Assembly: GCA_013335115.1 (NCBI GenBank)
Contig: JAAXWQ010000006.1
Coordinates: 20,580-84,579 of the forward strand
Source of the DNA: Chlorobiaceae bacterium
GTDB taxonomy: Bacteria; Bacteroidota; Chlorobiia; Chlorobiales; Chlorobiaceae
Length of the DNA: 64,000 nucleotides
Direction of reading: 5' to 3'
Both the position numbers and the translations under genes were made by a program. The stretch's first letter is position 1; every line of letters starts with the position of its first letter. The notes beneath the pieces were generated by a model. The model saw nothing but the letters and a program-made list of their open reading frames with translations, did no database searches and was not told the DNA's origin. This document shows positions 18,843 to 28,353 of this stretch, piece after piece.

Positions 18843-19364
18843 ATGAATCAATTGACCTTATCCATCATCTTCTACGTGTTCGCGGCCGTGACCGTCCTGT
18901 CGGCAGCGTTCGTCGTGTTCTCGAAGAACGTCATCTACTCGGCCTTCGCGCTCCTGTTCACCTTCTTCGGCGTCGCGGCCCTCTATGTCTTCCTGAGCTC
19001 CGACTTCATCGCGGTGACCCAGGTGGTCGTCTATGTCGGCGGCATCCTGGTGCTGCTGCTCTTCGGCGTCATGTTCACGAACACCATCATGCAGACCGAC
19101 CTGAAGACCGACGTGCTGCACGTCGTGCCTGGCACGATCCTGTTGCTGCTCATGATCGCCGGCATGCTCTATACCTTCTATACCACGGGCGACTGGATGC
19201 CTGGCGATGTCCAGCTCCAGGGCAGCGTCGTGCAGCGAGTCGGTTTTGAAACCATGTCGCGCTACATGCTGCCTTTCGAAATGGCTTCGATCGTCCTGCT
19301 CGTCGCCCTGCTCGGAGCAGCGTTCCTTGCACGCTACGACAATGCTCACAAAAACGAACACTAA
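18843..19364 (+). CDS. nuoJ: NADH-quinone oxidoreductase subunit J
   Basis: A 173-residue membrane subunit with five helices, including the characteristic FVVFSKNVIYSAFALLFTF segment and VVVYVGGILVLLLFGVMF containing the pi-bulge helix. It follows nuoI by 33 nt and precedes nuoK by 13 nt. Confidence 0.94.
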   Translation: MNQLTLSIIFYVFAAVTVLSAAFVVFSKNVIYSAFALLFTFFGVAALYVFLSSDFIAVTQVVVYVGGILVLLLFGVMFTNTIMQTDLKTDVLHVVPGTILLLLMIAGMLYTFYTTGDWMPGDVQLQGSVVQRVGFETMSRYMLPFEMASIVLLVALLGAAFLARYDNAHKNEH

Positions 19365-19377
19365 GGGGTAACGTTAC

Positions 19378-19695
19378 ATGGAAATGTTCACATCGATCGG
19401 GCTGAACCACTTTCTGACCATCTCAGCCATCCTTTTTTCGCTCGGCATGTTCGCCGTCATGACCAGGAAGAACGCCATCGTCATCCTGATGGGCGTCGAA
19501 CTGATCCTGAACGCAGCCAACATCAACTTCCTGACCTTCTCCAAGTACAACGGGGGGATGATCGGGGTGATGTTCAGCCTGTTCGTGATCGTGCTGGCCG
19601 CGGCCGAGGCCGCCGTCGCGCTCGCTATCGTGATCAATATCTTCAAGACCTTCAAGACGGTCGACGTCTCCAGTGTCGATACGATGAAGGAGTGA
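19378..19695 (+). CDS. nuoK: NADH-quinone oxidoreductase subunit K
   Basis: A 105-residue subunit with three helices. The conserved glutamates are in MGVELILNAANINF (helix 2) and in the AAAEAAVALAIVINIFK stretch (helix 3), which form part of the proton pathway. Length is normal. Confidence 0.95.
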   Translation: MEMFTSIGLNHFLTISAILFSLGMFAVMTRKNAIVILMGVELILNAANINFLTFSKYNGGMIGVMFSLFVIVLAAAEAAVALAIVINIFKTFKTVDVSSVDTMKE

Positions 19696-19741
19696 TCCTG
19701 ACCGAAACCCTTTCAGCTGCAAATACTCTGTAAAACGAAAC

Positions 19742-22021
19742 ATGATGCACAGTTTAATCCAGTTATCGATCGTAGTCCTGCTCTTGCCGCTGCTGTCGTT
19801 TGTGGTGCTGATATTCTTCAACCGCAGGCTTCCGCGCATGGGTGATTTCGTCGGCGTCGGCCTGCTCGGCACGGCGTTCTCCATCGCGCTTTACATATTC
19901 TGGACCGTGGTCGTCCAGCATTACGATCCGGCGTATCGCATCGCCTGGGACTTCACCTGGCTGGACCTTGGCAACGTGCCCGGCGTCGGCCCGCTCGTGG
20001 TGAAGATGGGCATCGTGATCGATAACCTGACGGCCATCATGCTCGCCATGGTGACCCTGATCAGCCTCCTGGTGCACCTCTACTCGACCGGCTACATGCA
20101 CGGCGACAAGAACTACGGCCGCTTTTTCGCGTTCCTGGGCATCTTCACCTTCTCGATGCTCGGCATCGTGCTTTCCGACAACCTCTTCTCGATCTACATG
20201 TTCTGGGAGCTGGTCGGCCTCTCCTCATACCTGCTGATCGGATTCTATTTTGAGAAGGATAGCGCCGCAGACGCCCAGAAGAAAGCGTTCCTTACCAACA
20301 GGGTCGGCGATATCGGCATGTGGCTTGGCATCCTGATCCTCTATTCGCAGTTCCACACCTTCGGCTACCGCGAGATCTTCGAGAATATCGCCGCAGGCAA
20401 GTTCACCCTTTCCAACGGCTGGCTGACGGCCGCGGGTATCCTGCTCTTCTTCGGTTGCGTCGGCAAGTCCGCACAGTTCCCGCTGCACGTCTGGCTTCCT
20501 GACGCCATGGAGGGCCCGACCCCGGTTTCGGCGCTCATCCACGCGGCAACGATGGTCGCCGCCGGTGTCTACTTCGTCGGCCGCATCTTCGTGATCCTCA
20601 CCCCGGACGCGCTGCATTACATCGCCTTCATCGGCGCCGTGACCGCCTTCATGTCGGCCACCATCGCCATTACCCAGCACGACATCAAGAGGGTGCTGGC
20701 CTACTCGACCGTTTCGCAGCTTGGCTACATGGTCATGGGCCTCGGCGTCGGCGCCTATTCCGCCGCGCTGTTCCACCTGCTGACGCACGCATTCTTCAAA
20801 GCATGCCTTTTCCTCGGTTCCGGCGCCATAATCCACGCCATGCACCACGAGCAGGACATGCGCTGGATGGGCGGCCTCCGCAAGAACATGCCCTGGACCT
20901 TCGCCACGTTCAGCATTGCGACCCTCGCGCTGGCCGGACTGCCGCTGACCAGCGGATTCATGTCGAAGGATGCAATCCTGGCCGGTGCGCTCGGCTTCGC
21001 GAGCGTCGAGGGCGGCGGCATATATTATATAATCCCGGTGCTCGGTTTTGCTTCTGCCATGATGACCGCCTTCTACATGGGACGACAGGTCTGGCTGGTC
21101 TTCTTCGGCGAGAGCCGCACCCACCTGAAGCCTGCCGAAGAGCATCACGGCGACCATGGGCACGATGCCCACGGACATGATGATCACGGCCACGACGACC
21201 ACGGTTCGCACCATGGCGTCCACGAGGTGGGCTGGATCATGCGGGCGCCGCTGGTCGTCCTGGCGACACTTTCCGTCTTCTTCGTCTTCTCGCCCGATCC
21301 GCTTGATGGCGCAAAGGGCTGGTTCATGCACCTGGTGCCGACCCCGCAGACGGTGGTCAAGACCGCAGGGACCCACAATGAGGCTTCGCTGGGAGTGACC
21401 GGTGGCCGCCTGCTCGCCGAAGCCCCGACCGATGCGGTGAAGCCTGATGCAGGTGCGCATACCGAGGTCGCGGAAGGCCACGGCGCAGCAGCTAAAGTGC
21501 ATGGCCCGGCCTTCACCGACCCTCGCCAGGCCGAACTTGCCCATGCGATGCACGCCAACCACTTCATGGCGATCTACCTCTCTTCCGGCATGCTGGCGCT
21601 CGGCGTCGGTCTGGCCATGGTGGTCTACGCGTTCCGCGCGATCGATCCCGAAAAGACTGCCCAGGCGATCCGCCCGCTCTACCTCTACTCGTTCAATAAG
21701 TGGTACTGGGACGAGATCTACGACGCGACGGTCATCAAAGGCTCGATGATGATCGCGAAAATACTTGCATGGTTTGATGCGAACATCGTCGACGGCATCG
21801 TCAACGGCGTTGCCACCATCTTCAGGAAAGTCGCCTTTGCCAACGCCGGCATCGACACCTATGTGGTCGATGGCGCGGTGAACTTCACGGCTTACTTTGT
21901 CCAGACGACTGGTGCCGTCATGAGGAAGATCCAGACCGGCAAGGTGCAGACCTACCTGGTCATGGTGATGGTGGCGGTACTCGGGTACTTCGCCTTCTAC
22001 CTTGTCCAACTCATGAAATAA
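19742..22021 (+). CDS. nuoL: NADH-quinone oxidoreductase subunit L, with a His-rich insertion
   Basis: A 759-residue antiporter-type proton-pumping subunit, longer than the roughly 610-620 residues common for NuoL. The core motifs are intact: MFWELVGLSSYLLIGFY, KSAQFPLHVWLPDAMEGPTP and STVSQLGYMVMGLG. The extra length comes mainly from a His/Asp-rich stretch at about residues 466-494 and an Ala/His-rich linker at about 540-600, both in the region between the antiporter core and the C-terminal lateral helix. The rest of the C-terminus (YLYSFNKWYWDEIYDATVI) is the usual anchor. Confidence 0.95.
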   Translation: MMHSLIQLSIVVLLLPLLSFVVLIFFNRRLPRMGDFVGVGLLGTAFSIALYIFWTVVVQHYDPAYRIAWDFTWLDLGNVPGVGPLVVKMGIVIDNLTAIMLAMVTLISLLVHLYSTGYMHGDKNYGRFFAFLGIFTFSMLGIVLSDNLFSIYMFWELVGLSSYLLIGFYFEKDSAADAQKKAFLTNRVGDIGMWLGILILYSQFHTFGYREIFENIAAGKFTLSNGWLTAAGILLFFGCVGKSAQFPLHVWLPDAMEGPTPVSALIHAATMVAAGVYFVGRIFVILTPDALHYIAFIGAVTAFMSATIAITQHDIKRVLAYSTVSQLGYMVMGLGVGAYSAALFHLLTHAFFKACLFLGSGAIIHAMHHEQDMRWMGGLRKNMPWTFATFSIATLALAGLPLTSGFMSKDAILAGALGFASVEGGGIYYIIPVLGFASAMMTAFYMGRQVWLVFFGESRTHLKPAEEHHGDHGHDAHGHDDHGHDDHGSHHGVHEVGWIMRAPLVVLATLSVFFVFSPDPLDGAKGWFMHLVPTPQTVVKTAGTHNEASLGVTGGRLLAEAPTDAVKPDAGAHTEVAEGHGAAAKVHGPAFTDPRQAELAHAMHANHFMAIYLSSGMLALGVGLAMVVYAFRAIDPEKTAQAIRPLYLYSFNKWYWDEIYDATVIKGSMMIAKILAWFDANIVDGIVNGVATIFRKVAFANAGIDTYVVDGAVNFTAYFVQTTGAVMRKIQTGKVQTYLVMVMVAVLGYFAFYLVQLMK

Positions 22022-22065
22022 CGAACGATTTTAATTTTTATCTCCGAACATAACAGGTACTGAAC

Positions 22066-23703
22066 ATGCTGAGCTTAATTGTATTTCTGCCGATCATTGC
22101 CGGACTTGTCATTTTGGCTGTGCCTGCGTCGCAGAAGCAGGTCATCAGGATCGTCTCCTTGCTCGCAGCCGTGGCCCAGGGCGTGATCGCCGTGCTTATC
22201 TGGCGTCAATACGACCCGACCATGGCCGGCATCATCGCGGCCCCGGGCGGTTCGCCGGTGGGCTCGTTCCAGATGATCGAGCGCATTCCCTGGATCTCGC
22301 TCAACCTCGGCTCGTTCGGTCCCCTGACCATCGAGTACTTCCTGGGCGTCGATGGCCTGTCGATCACGATGGTGATCCTCACCGCCCTGATTTCGATCAT
22401 TGGCGTGCTGTCGAGCTGGACGATCCAGAAGCAGGTCAAGGGATACTTCATCTTGTACAACCTCCTGGCAACGGCCATGATGGGATGCTTCGTCGCGCTC
22501 GACTTCTTCCTCTTTTATGTCTTCTGGGAGATCATGCTGCTTCCGATGTACTTCCTCATCGGTATCTGGGGCGGACCGAACAGGGAATATGCTGCCATCA
22601 AGTTCTTCCTGTACACTCTCTTCGGTTCGGTGTTCATGCTTCTCGTCATGATCGGCCTCTTTTTCAGCGTTGTCGACCCGGTCACCCAGCACCACACCTT
22701 CAGCCTCGTCGCGATGGCCAGCCAGGAGAATTATGTCGCCGGCTCCATCCTCGGCCCCGGCAGCGTGATGTGGCGTTATGTGGCCTTCATCGTCCTCTTC
22801 GTCGGTTTCGCCATCAAGGTCCCGATGTTCCCGTTCCATACCTGGCTGCCTGACGCACACGTCGAGGCACCGACCCCGATCTCCGTCATCCTGGCCGGCG
22901 TGCTCCTGAAGCTTGGCACCTACGGCATGATGAGGATCAACTTCCCGCTCTTCCCTGAAGTCTACCAGGCAGGCCTGTACGTGATCGGCGTGTTCGGCGC
23001 CATCAACATCATCTACGGCGCATTCTGCGCACTTGCCCAGCAGGACCTCAAGAAGATGGTTGCCTACTCTTCGATCAGCCACATGGGCTACGTGCTGCTC
23101 GGCCTTGCCGCCGGCAACAGCGAAGGCATGCTCGGCGCACTTTACCAGATGTTCAACCACGGCACCATCACGGCCATGCTCTTCCTTCTGGTGGGCGTCA
23201 TCTATGACCGTGCCCACTCCCGTGCGATCGACAAGTTCGGCGGCCTGGCCTCCTACATGCCGGTCTACGCCGGTATCGTCGCCGTCGCCTGGTTCGCATC
23301 GCTCGGCCTTCCCGGCCTTTCAGGCTTCATCTCCGAAGCGTTCGTGTTCGTTGGTGCCTTCACCTCGCCGACTACCAGGCCTATCGCCATGGTCTCCGTG
23401 CTCGGTATCGTCTTCGGCGCAGCTTACCTGCTCTGGTCGCTGCAGAGGATGTTCCTCGGCAAGCGCAAGCCGGATGCCCTGTATGAACTCGAGACCGACG
23501 CCCATGGCCACGAGCACATCCACTTCCACGACTGGAACGGAAAAATCGACCTCGACGCCAGGGAGCTCACCATGCTTGTCCCGCTGGTCGTCATCACCAT
23601 CGCCCTCGGTATCTACCCGATGCCGGTCATGGGCATGCTGACGGCAAGCATCAACAAACTCGTCACCGTGCTGGCACCTGTTGCGGCGGCGGCCATACAG
23701 TGA
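22066..23703 (+). CDS. nuoM: NADH-quinone oxidoreductase subunit M
   Basis: A 545-residue antiporter-type proton-pumping subunit. Landmarks are FYVFWEIMLLPMYFLIGIWGG with the conserved Glu, KVPMFPFHTWLPDAHVEAPTP, and SSISHMGYVLLGLA. A short His-rich loop (HGHEHIHFHDW, about residues 482-492) follows the last antiporter helices, echoing the larger one in NuoL. It starts 44 nt after nuoL and precedes nuoN by 38 nt. Confidence 0.95.
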   Translation: MLSLIVFLPIIAGLVILAVPASQKQVIRIVSLLAAVAQGVIAVLIWRQYDPTMAGIIAAPGGSPVGSFQMIERIPWISLNLGSFGPLTIEYFLGVDGLSITMVILTALISIIGVLSSWTIQKQVKGYFILYNLLATAMMGCFVALDFFLFYVFWEIMLLPMYFLIGIWGGPNREYAAIKFFLYTLFGSVFMLLVMIGLFFSVVDPVTQHHTFSLVAMASQENYVAGSILGPGSVMWRYVAFIVLFVGFAIKVPMFPFHTWLPDAHVEAPTPISVILAGVLLKLGTYGMMRINFPLFPEVYQAGLYVIGVFGAINIIYGAFCALAQQDLKKMVAYSSISHMGYVLLGLAAGNSEGMLGALYQMFNHGTITAMLFLLVGVIYDRAHSRAIDKFGGLASYMPVYAGIVAVAWFASLGLPGLSGFISEAFVFVGAFTSPTTRPIAMVSVLGIVFGAAYLLWSLQRMFLGKRKPDALYELETDAHGHEHIHFHDWNGKIDLDARELTMLVPLVVITIALGIYPMPVMGMLTASINKLVTVLAPVAAAAIQ

Positions 23704-23741
23704 CCGGTATTTCTGTGTAAAAGAATAAACGTTGGAGAAAT

Positions 23742-25277
23742 ATGTTCGAAATGCCATCAGGCGCTGAAATACAGAGCATCATCTCGACCCTCAGGGCAGG
23801 TGCCGGGTATTTTATCCCTGAAATCTACCTTTCAGCGCTTTTCATGGTGCTGATCATCCTGGACCTCGTACTTCGCGGCAGGAAAAACAGGATACTCGCC
23901 TCGGCGACGATCATCGGCCTCCTCGGCAGCCTGTACTTCATCTTCCAGCAGCATGGGCTGCCGGATACGGAGATCTTCTTCGGCATGTACGCGCTTGACC
24001 GGTTCGGCATCTTCTTCAAGTACTTCTTCGTGCTGACCGGCGTGCTCGCCGTGGTCATCTCGATCGAGGACGAGCAACTGAACGGCCAGGACGCCGGGGT
24101 AGGCGAGTACTACGCCCTGGTCGTGGCGATGGTCATCGGCATGATGATGATGGCGTCGTCGACCGACCTGTTGATGATGTTCCTTGCCATGGAGCTCGTC
24201 GGCCTGTCCGCCTATGTGCTGACCGGTTACCTCAAGAACGACAAACGCTCGTCGGAAGCCGCCCTGAAGTACCTCGTCTACGGCGCGGTCTCTTCCGGCA
24301 TGCTCCTTTACGGCTTTTCGCTTATTTACGGCCTCACCGCGCAGACCAACATCACCAAAATCAGCATGGAGCTGATCCAGCACGGTTACGACCCGCTGGT
24401 CATGATCCTTGCGACCCTGTTGGTGATGGCCGGCCTCGGCTACAAGATGGGCGCCGTCCCGTTCCACTTCTGGAGCCCCGACGTCTACGAAGGCGCACCG
24501 ACCCCGATCACGGCCTACCTTTCAACCGGTTCGAAGGCCGCCGGTTTTGCTTTGCTCATGCGCATCTTCTTCGTCGCCGTCCCGCACGTTTCGGAAGGTG
24601 TCGAGGACATGCTCAGCATCGACTGGCTCACCATCATGATGATCATCGCCGCAGCATCAATGATTTACGGCAACGTGGTCGCCATCTGGCAGAAGAACGT
24701 CAAGCGCCTGCTTGCCTACTCATCCATCGCCCATGCCGGCTACCTGCTGCTCGGCATCATCACCATGGACAAGATCGGTACCCAGGCCGTCCTGGTCTAT
24801 CTCTCGGGTTACCTCCTGATGAACATCGGCGCATTCTACGTCATCGTGACGATCTCCAACAAGACCGGCAGCGAGAACCTCGACGACTACAAGGGCCTCG
24901 GAAAGAAGATGCCGCTCGCCGGCGCAGCCCTGACCGTTTTCCTCATTTCGCTCGTCGGCCTGCCTCCTACCTTCGGTTTTGTCGGCAAGCTGATGATCTT
25001 CTCTGCGTTGATCGCTAAGGGCGACCTCTTCATGTGGCTGGCGCTCATCGGTATCCTGACCAGTGTCATCTCACTTTACTACTACATGTTCATCCCGCTG
25101 AACATGTTCCTTCGCGAGGCGGACAAGGACAACCAGGCAGAGGTCAGGACCGGCATGATTCCCAATATCGTCACGGCCGTCCTGATGATCCTGACCCTCT
25201 ATTTCGGCCTCTTCTTCCAGCCGATCGCCGATTTCGCCGGTTACTCGGCATCGATGCTCGGAGCGGTGCTGAACTGA
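23742..25277 (+). CDS. nuoN: NADH-quinone oxidoreductase subunit N
   Basis: A 511-residue antiporter-type subunit, last gene of the operon. Conserved parts are LLMMFLAMELVGLSAYVLTG, KMGAVPFHFWSPDVYEGAPTP and YSSIAHAGYLLLG. Like NuoL and NuoM it probably moves one proton per cycle. A terminator follows 29 nt after its stop. Confidence 0.95.
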   Translation: MFEMPSGAEIQSIISTLRAGAGYFIPEIYLSALFMVLIILDLVLRGRKNRILASATIIGLLGSLYFIFQQHGLPDTEIFFGMYALDRFGIFFKYFFVLTGVLAVVISIEDEQLNGQDAGVGEYYALVVAMVIGMMMMASSTDLLMMFLAMELVGLSAYVLTGYLKNDKRSSEAALKYLVYGAVSSGMLLYGFSLIYGLTAQTNITKISMELIQHGYDPLVMILATLLVMAGLGYKMGAVPFHFWSPDVYEGAPTPITAYLSTGSKAAGFALLMRIFFVAVPHVSEGVEDMLSIDWLTIMMIIAAASMIYGNVVAIWQKNVKRLLAYSSIAHAGYLLLGIITMDKIGTQAVLVYLSGYLLMNIGAFYVIVTISNKTGSENLDDYKGLGKKMPLAGAALTVFLISLVGLPPTFGFVGKLMIFSALIAKGDLFMWLALIGILTSVISLYYYMFIPLNMFLREADKDNQAEVRTGMIPNIVTAVLMILTLYFGLFFQPIADFAGYSASMLGAVLN

Positions 25278-25306
25278 GTCGCAGACCGACCGGTCAGTAA
25301 AACCTG

Positions 25307-25344
25307 AAGCCCGGCCATCCGCAAAAGATGAGCCGGGTTTTTTT
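25307..25344 (+). terminator. Intrinsic terminator closing the nuo operon
   Basis: The stem CCCGGC (25310-25315) pairs with GCCGGG (25332-25337), extended by G-U and two A-U pairs, with a 16-nt loop and a run of seven T at 25338-25344. Confidence 0.8.
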
Positions 25345-25386
25345 ATGCGGAAGACAGCACCGGAATGCGATTAATGGCATCTCTTA

Positions 25387-25416
25387 TTGTTTATAACAGT
25401 CGTTAAGCGTTATATT
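25387..25416 (+). promoter_or_regulatory. Candidate promoter of the hydrogenase operon
   Basis: TTGTTT at 25387-25392, a 17-nt spacer and TTATAT at 25410-25415 (or TATATT at 25411-25416 with an 18-nt spacer) resemble a sigma-70 type -35/-10 pair. It lies about 110 nt before the small-subunit start, downstream of the nuo terminator, so the hydrogenase genes appear to have their own promoter. Confidence 0.45.
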
Positions 25417-25524
25417 TAAGATATGCTCCTTTTATCGTGTCCGTTCAGGCAATCAGGGAACGGGGGAGCCGATTTCACCGGACAGCGCTCTCAAGACACT
25501 GTATCCTAACCTTCGGAGGTGTTT

Positions 25525-26604
25525 ATGCCCACCAAGCAAACGTTCGCAGAAGTATTCGAGTCCCGTGGCGTCTCCCGACGGGATTTCCTCAAGTTTTGCA
25601 GCCTGACCTCAGTAGCCCTCGGCCTTTCTCCCGAACTCCTTCCCAAAGTCGTCCACGCCATGGAAACCAAGCCACGCACGCCGGTCATCTGGCTGCATGG
25701 CCTGGAGTGCACCTGCTGCACCGAGTCCTTCATCCGCTCGTCCCATCCGATTATGGCCGACATCGTGTTCAACATGATCTCCCTTGACTACGATGAGACG
25801 TTGAGTGCGGCAGCCGGAGACCAGCTCGAGGAGGTGAGGAAGAAGATCATGAAAGAGTACAACGGCAAGTACATCCTCGCCATCGAAGGCAACATTCCCA
25901 TGAAGGACGACGGTGTCTACTGCACGGTCAATGGCGACTCCTTCCTCAATATCGTCAGGGAGACGGCCGCCGGTGCTGCCGCGGTGATCGCGTGGGGATC
26001 TTGCGCATCGTTCGGCTGCGTACAGAACGCCCACCCGAACCCGACCGGCGCGGTTCCCGTCAGCGACGTCATCAAGGACAAGCCGATCGTCAAGGTTCCC
26101 GGTTGCCCCCCGATCTCCGAAGTCATGACCGGCGTTATCGCCCACGTCCACACCTTCGGCACCCTGCCGGAGCTGGATCGAATGGGTCGCCCGAAAGCCT
26201 TCTACGGCACCAGGATCCATGACAAATGCTATCGCCGTGCATTCTACGACGCCGGCATGTTCGTTCGCGGCTTCGACGAGGAGTCGACCCGCAAGGGCTG
26301 GTGCCTCTACAAGATGGGCTGCAAAGGGCCGACCACGTACAACTCATGTTCCAAGATCCAGTGGAACGCCGGGACCAGCTTCCCGATCGGCTCGGGCCAT
26401 CCCTGCATCGGATGCTCTGAACCCGGTTTCTGGGACAAGGGGCCGTTCTACTCCAGGCTGGCCGAAGTATCGTTCCTCGGGACGGACACGACGGCCGATC
26501 AGATCGGCATGGTGGCCGTCGGCGCGGCTGCGGCCGGAGCTGTAGCACATGCAGCCGTGACCGCCGTGAAGAAAAAGCAGCATGACAACGAGTCTGAAAA
26601 GTAA
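25525..26604 (+). CDS. hupS: Uptake [NiFe] hydrogenase small subunit, Tat-exported
   Basis: A 359-residue small subunit holding the Fe-S relay. The N-terminus has a twin-arginine signal (SRRDFLKFC, about residues 16-24) and a hydrophobic stretch ending near HAME, so the folded heterodimer is exported. The proximal cluster motif LECTCCTES follows, then [16 protein letters not shown] and the medial/distal ligands around HDKCYRR and [11 protein letters not shown]. The C-terminus has a short hydrophobic helix ([15 protein letters not shown]) that anchors to the cytochrome b. The ATG at 25525 has GGAGG 5 nt upstream; the GTG at 25519 is not used. Confidence 0.95.
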   Translation: MPTKQTFAEVFESRGVSRRDFLKFCSLTSVALGLSPELLPKVVHAMETKPRTPVIWLHGLECTCCTESFIRSSHPIMADIVFNMISLDYDETLSAAAGDQLEEVRKKIMKEYNGKYILAIEGNIPMKDDGVYCTVNGDSFLNIVRETAAGAAAVIAWGSCASFGCVQNAHPNPTGAVPVSDVIKDKPIVKVPGCPPISEVMTGVIAHVHTFGTLPELDRMGRPKAFYGTRIHDKCYRRAFYDAGMFVRGFDEESTRKGWCLYKMGCKGPTTYNSCSKIQWNAGTSFPIGSGHPCIGCSEPGFWDKGPFYSRLAEVSFLGTDTTADQIGMVAVGAAAAGAVAHAAVTAVKKKQHDNESEK

Positions 26605-26622
26605 ACCAAGGGAGCTCAAGGC

Positions 26623-28341
26623 ATGTCCAAAAAAATAGTTGTCGATCCGATCCCGCGTATCGAGGGACATCTCAGGATTGAGGCAAAGGTCAGCGATGCC
26701 AACGTCATCGAGGAGGCCTATAGCACCGGCACCATGTGGCGCGGTATCGAAGTCATCCTCCAGGGGCGCGATCCCCGTGACGCATGGGCTTTCGCCGAGC
26801 GCATCTGCGGAGTATGCACCACCGTGCACGCACTCGCATCGGTCCGCTGCGTCGAAGATGCCCTCGGCATCGAAGTGCCCACCAATGCACAGATCATCCG
26901 TAACCTGATGGAGGCGACCCAGCATACGCAGGACCACCTCGTTCACTTCTACCATCTGCACGCCCTCGACTGGGTGGATGTGGTCAGTGCCCTCAAGGCC
27001 GACCCGAAGCAGGCTTCCGATATCGCCCAGAGCCTCTCATCCTGGCCGAAATCATCCGTCGGTTATTTCAAGGACCTCCAGAAGCGCCTCGTCTCCTTTG
27101 TCGAGAGCGGGCAGCTTGGCATCTTCTCGAACGGCTACTGGGGCCACCCGGCTTACAAACTGCCGCCAGAAGTGAACCTGATCGCCGTGGCCCACTACCT
27201 CGAAGCCCTCGATTTCCAGAAAGAGATCGTGAAGATCCAGACCATCTTCGGTGGAAAGAATCCGCATCCGAACTACCTCGTCGGCGGCATGGCCTGCGCC
27301 ATCGACCCGAACAGCGACACGGCCATCAATATCGAGCGGCTCGCCATGGTCAAGAAGATCATCGACGACACGCAGGCGTTCATCGACCAGGTCTACATCC
27401 CCGACCTGATCGCCATCGCCGGCTACTACAAGGGCTGGCTGCACGGCGGCGGGCTCGGCAACTTCATGAGCTATGGTGATTTCCCGCAAAAGGGGATCAA
27501 CGACGTCAAGTCGCTGCTCTGGCCACGAGGCGTCATCCTGAACAAGGATCTCTCCAACGTCATGGACGTCGATCCCAGGGATACCGCCCAGATCAAAGAG
27601 GAGATCGGCCACAGCTGGTATACCTACACGAAGGGCGGCGACAAGGGCCTCCATCCGTGGGAAGGGGAGACCAAGCCGAACTACACCGGCCCGAAGCCCC
27701 CGTACAAGCACCTCGACACCGACAAGCAGTACAGCTGGCTCAAGACTCCCCGCTGGAAGGATAACGCCGTCGAAGTCGGACCGCTCGCCCGCGTGCTGAT
27801 CGGCTACGCCAAGGGCGACCCGATGCTCAAGGAGACGGTTGGCGCCGTGCTTGCCAAACTCGGCGTAGGTCCGGAAGCCCTCTTCTCGACGCTCGGCAGG
27901 ACAGCCGCACGCGGCATCGAGTGCAAACAGACCGCAGGCTTCATGGGCAAGTTCTACGACCAACTCATTGCCAACATCAAGACCGGCGACTACAAGACCT
28001 TCAACAGCGAGCGCTGGGAGCCTTCGACCTGGCCCGCAGAGTGCAAGGGTTTCGGTTACACCGAAGCGCCTCGCGGCGCCCTGGGACACTGGATCCGCAT
28101 CAAGGACAAGAAGATCGACGAGTACCAGATCGTGGTGCCCTCCACCTGGAATGCATCGCCGAAGGACAACCGTGGAAACTCCGGAGCTTACGAAGCCGCG
28201 CTCAAGGGAACGCCGATGGCCGATCCATCGAAACCCCTGGAACTCCTGAGGACCATCCACTCGTTCGATCCCTGCCTTGCGTGTGCCTCGCATGTCTATG
28301 ACATGAACGGCAATGAGATCACCAAGGTAACCATCGTTTAA
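26623..28341 (+). CDS. hupL: Uptake [NiFe] hydrogenase large subunit
   Basis: A 572-residue catalytic subunit of a group 1 membrane-bound hydrogenase that oxidises H2. The NiFe centre is coordinated by C62 and C65 (RICGVC) and by C551 and C554 in the C-terminal DPCLACASH. A 15-residue tail follows H557 and must be cut by the maturation protease encoded downstream (hupD). It begins 18 nt after hupS with an AAGGGAG-type ribosome site. Export occurs with the Tat signal of the small subunit. Confidence 0.96.
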   Translation: MSKKIVVDPIPRIEGHLRIEAKVSDANVIEEAYSTGTMWRGIEVILQGRDPRDAWAFAERICGVCTTVHALASVRCVEDALGIEVPTNAQIIRNLMEATQHTQDHLVHFYHLHALDWVDVVSALKADPKQASDIAQSLSSWPKSSVGYFKDLQKRLVSFVESGQLGIFSNGYWGHPAYKLPPEVNLIAVAHYLEALDFQKEIVKIQTIFGGKNPHPNYLVGGMACAIDPNSDTAINIERLAMVKKIIDDTQAFIDQVYIPDLIAIAGYYKGWLHGGGLGNFMSYGDFPQKGINDVKSLLWPRGVILNKDLSNVMDVDPRDTAQIKEEIGHSWYTYTKGGDKGLHPWEGETKPNYTGPKPPYKHLDTDKQYSWLKTPRWKDNAVEVGPLARVLIGYAKGDPMLKETVGAVLAKLGVGPEALFSTLGRTAARGIECKQTAGFMGKFYDQLIANIKTGDYKTFNSERWEPSTWPAECKGFGYTEAPRGALGHWIRIKDKKIDEYQIVVPSTWNASPKDNRGNSGAYEAALKGTPMADPSKPLELLRTIHSFDPCLACASHVYDMNGNEITKVTIV

Positions 28342-28353
28342 ACGGAGCATACC

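Noticed and set aside
20225..22009. A 594-codon open frame opposite nuoL
   Set aside because: Antisense shadow of nuoL; high His/Arg/Asp content mirrors the GC-rich codon bias, with no start signal or motif.
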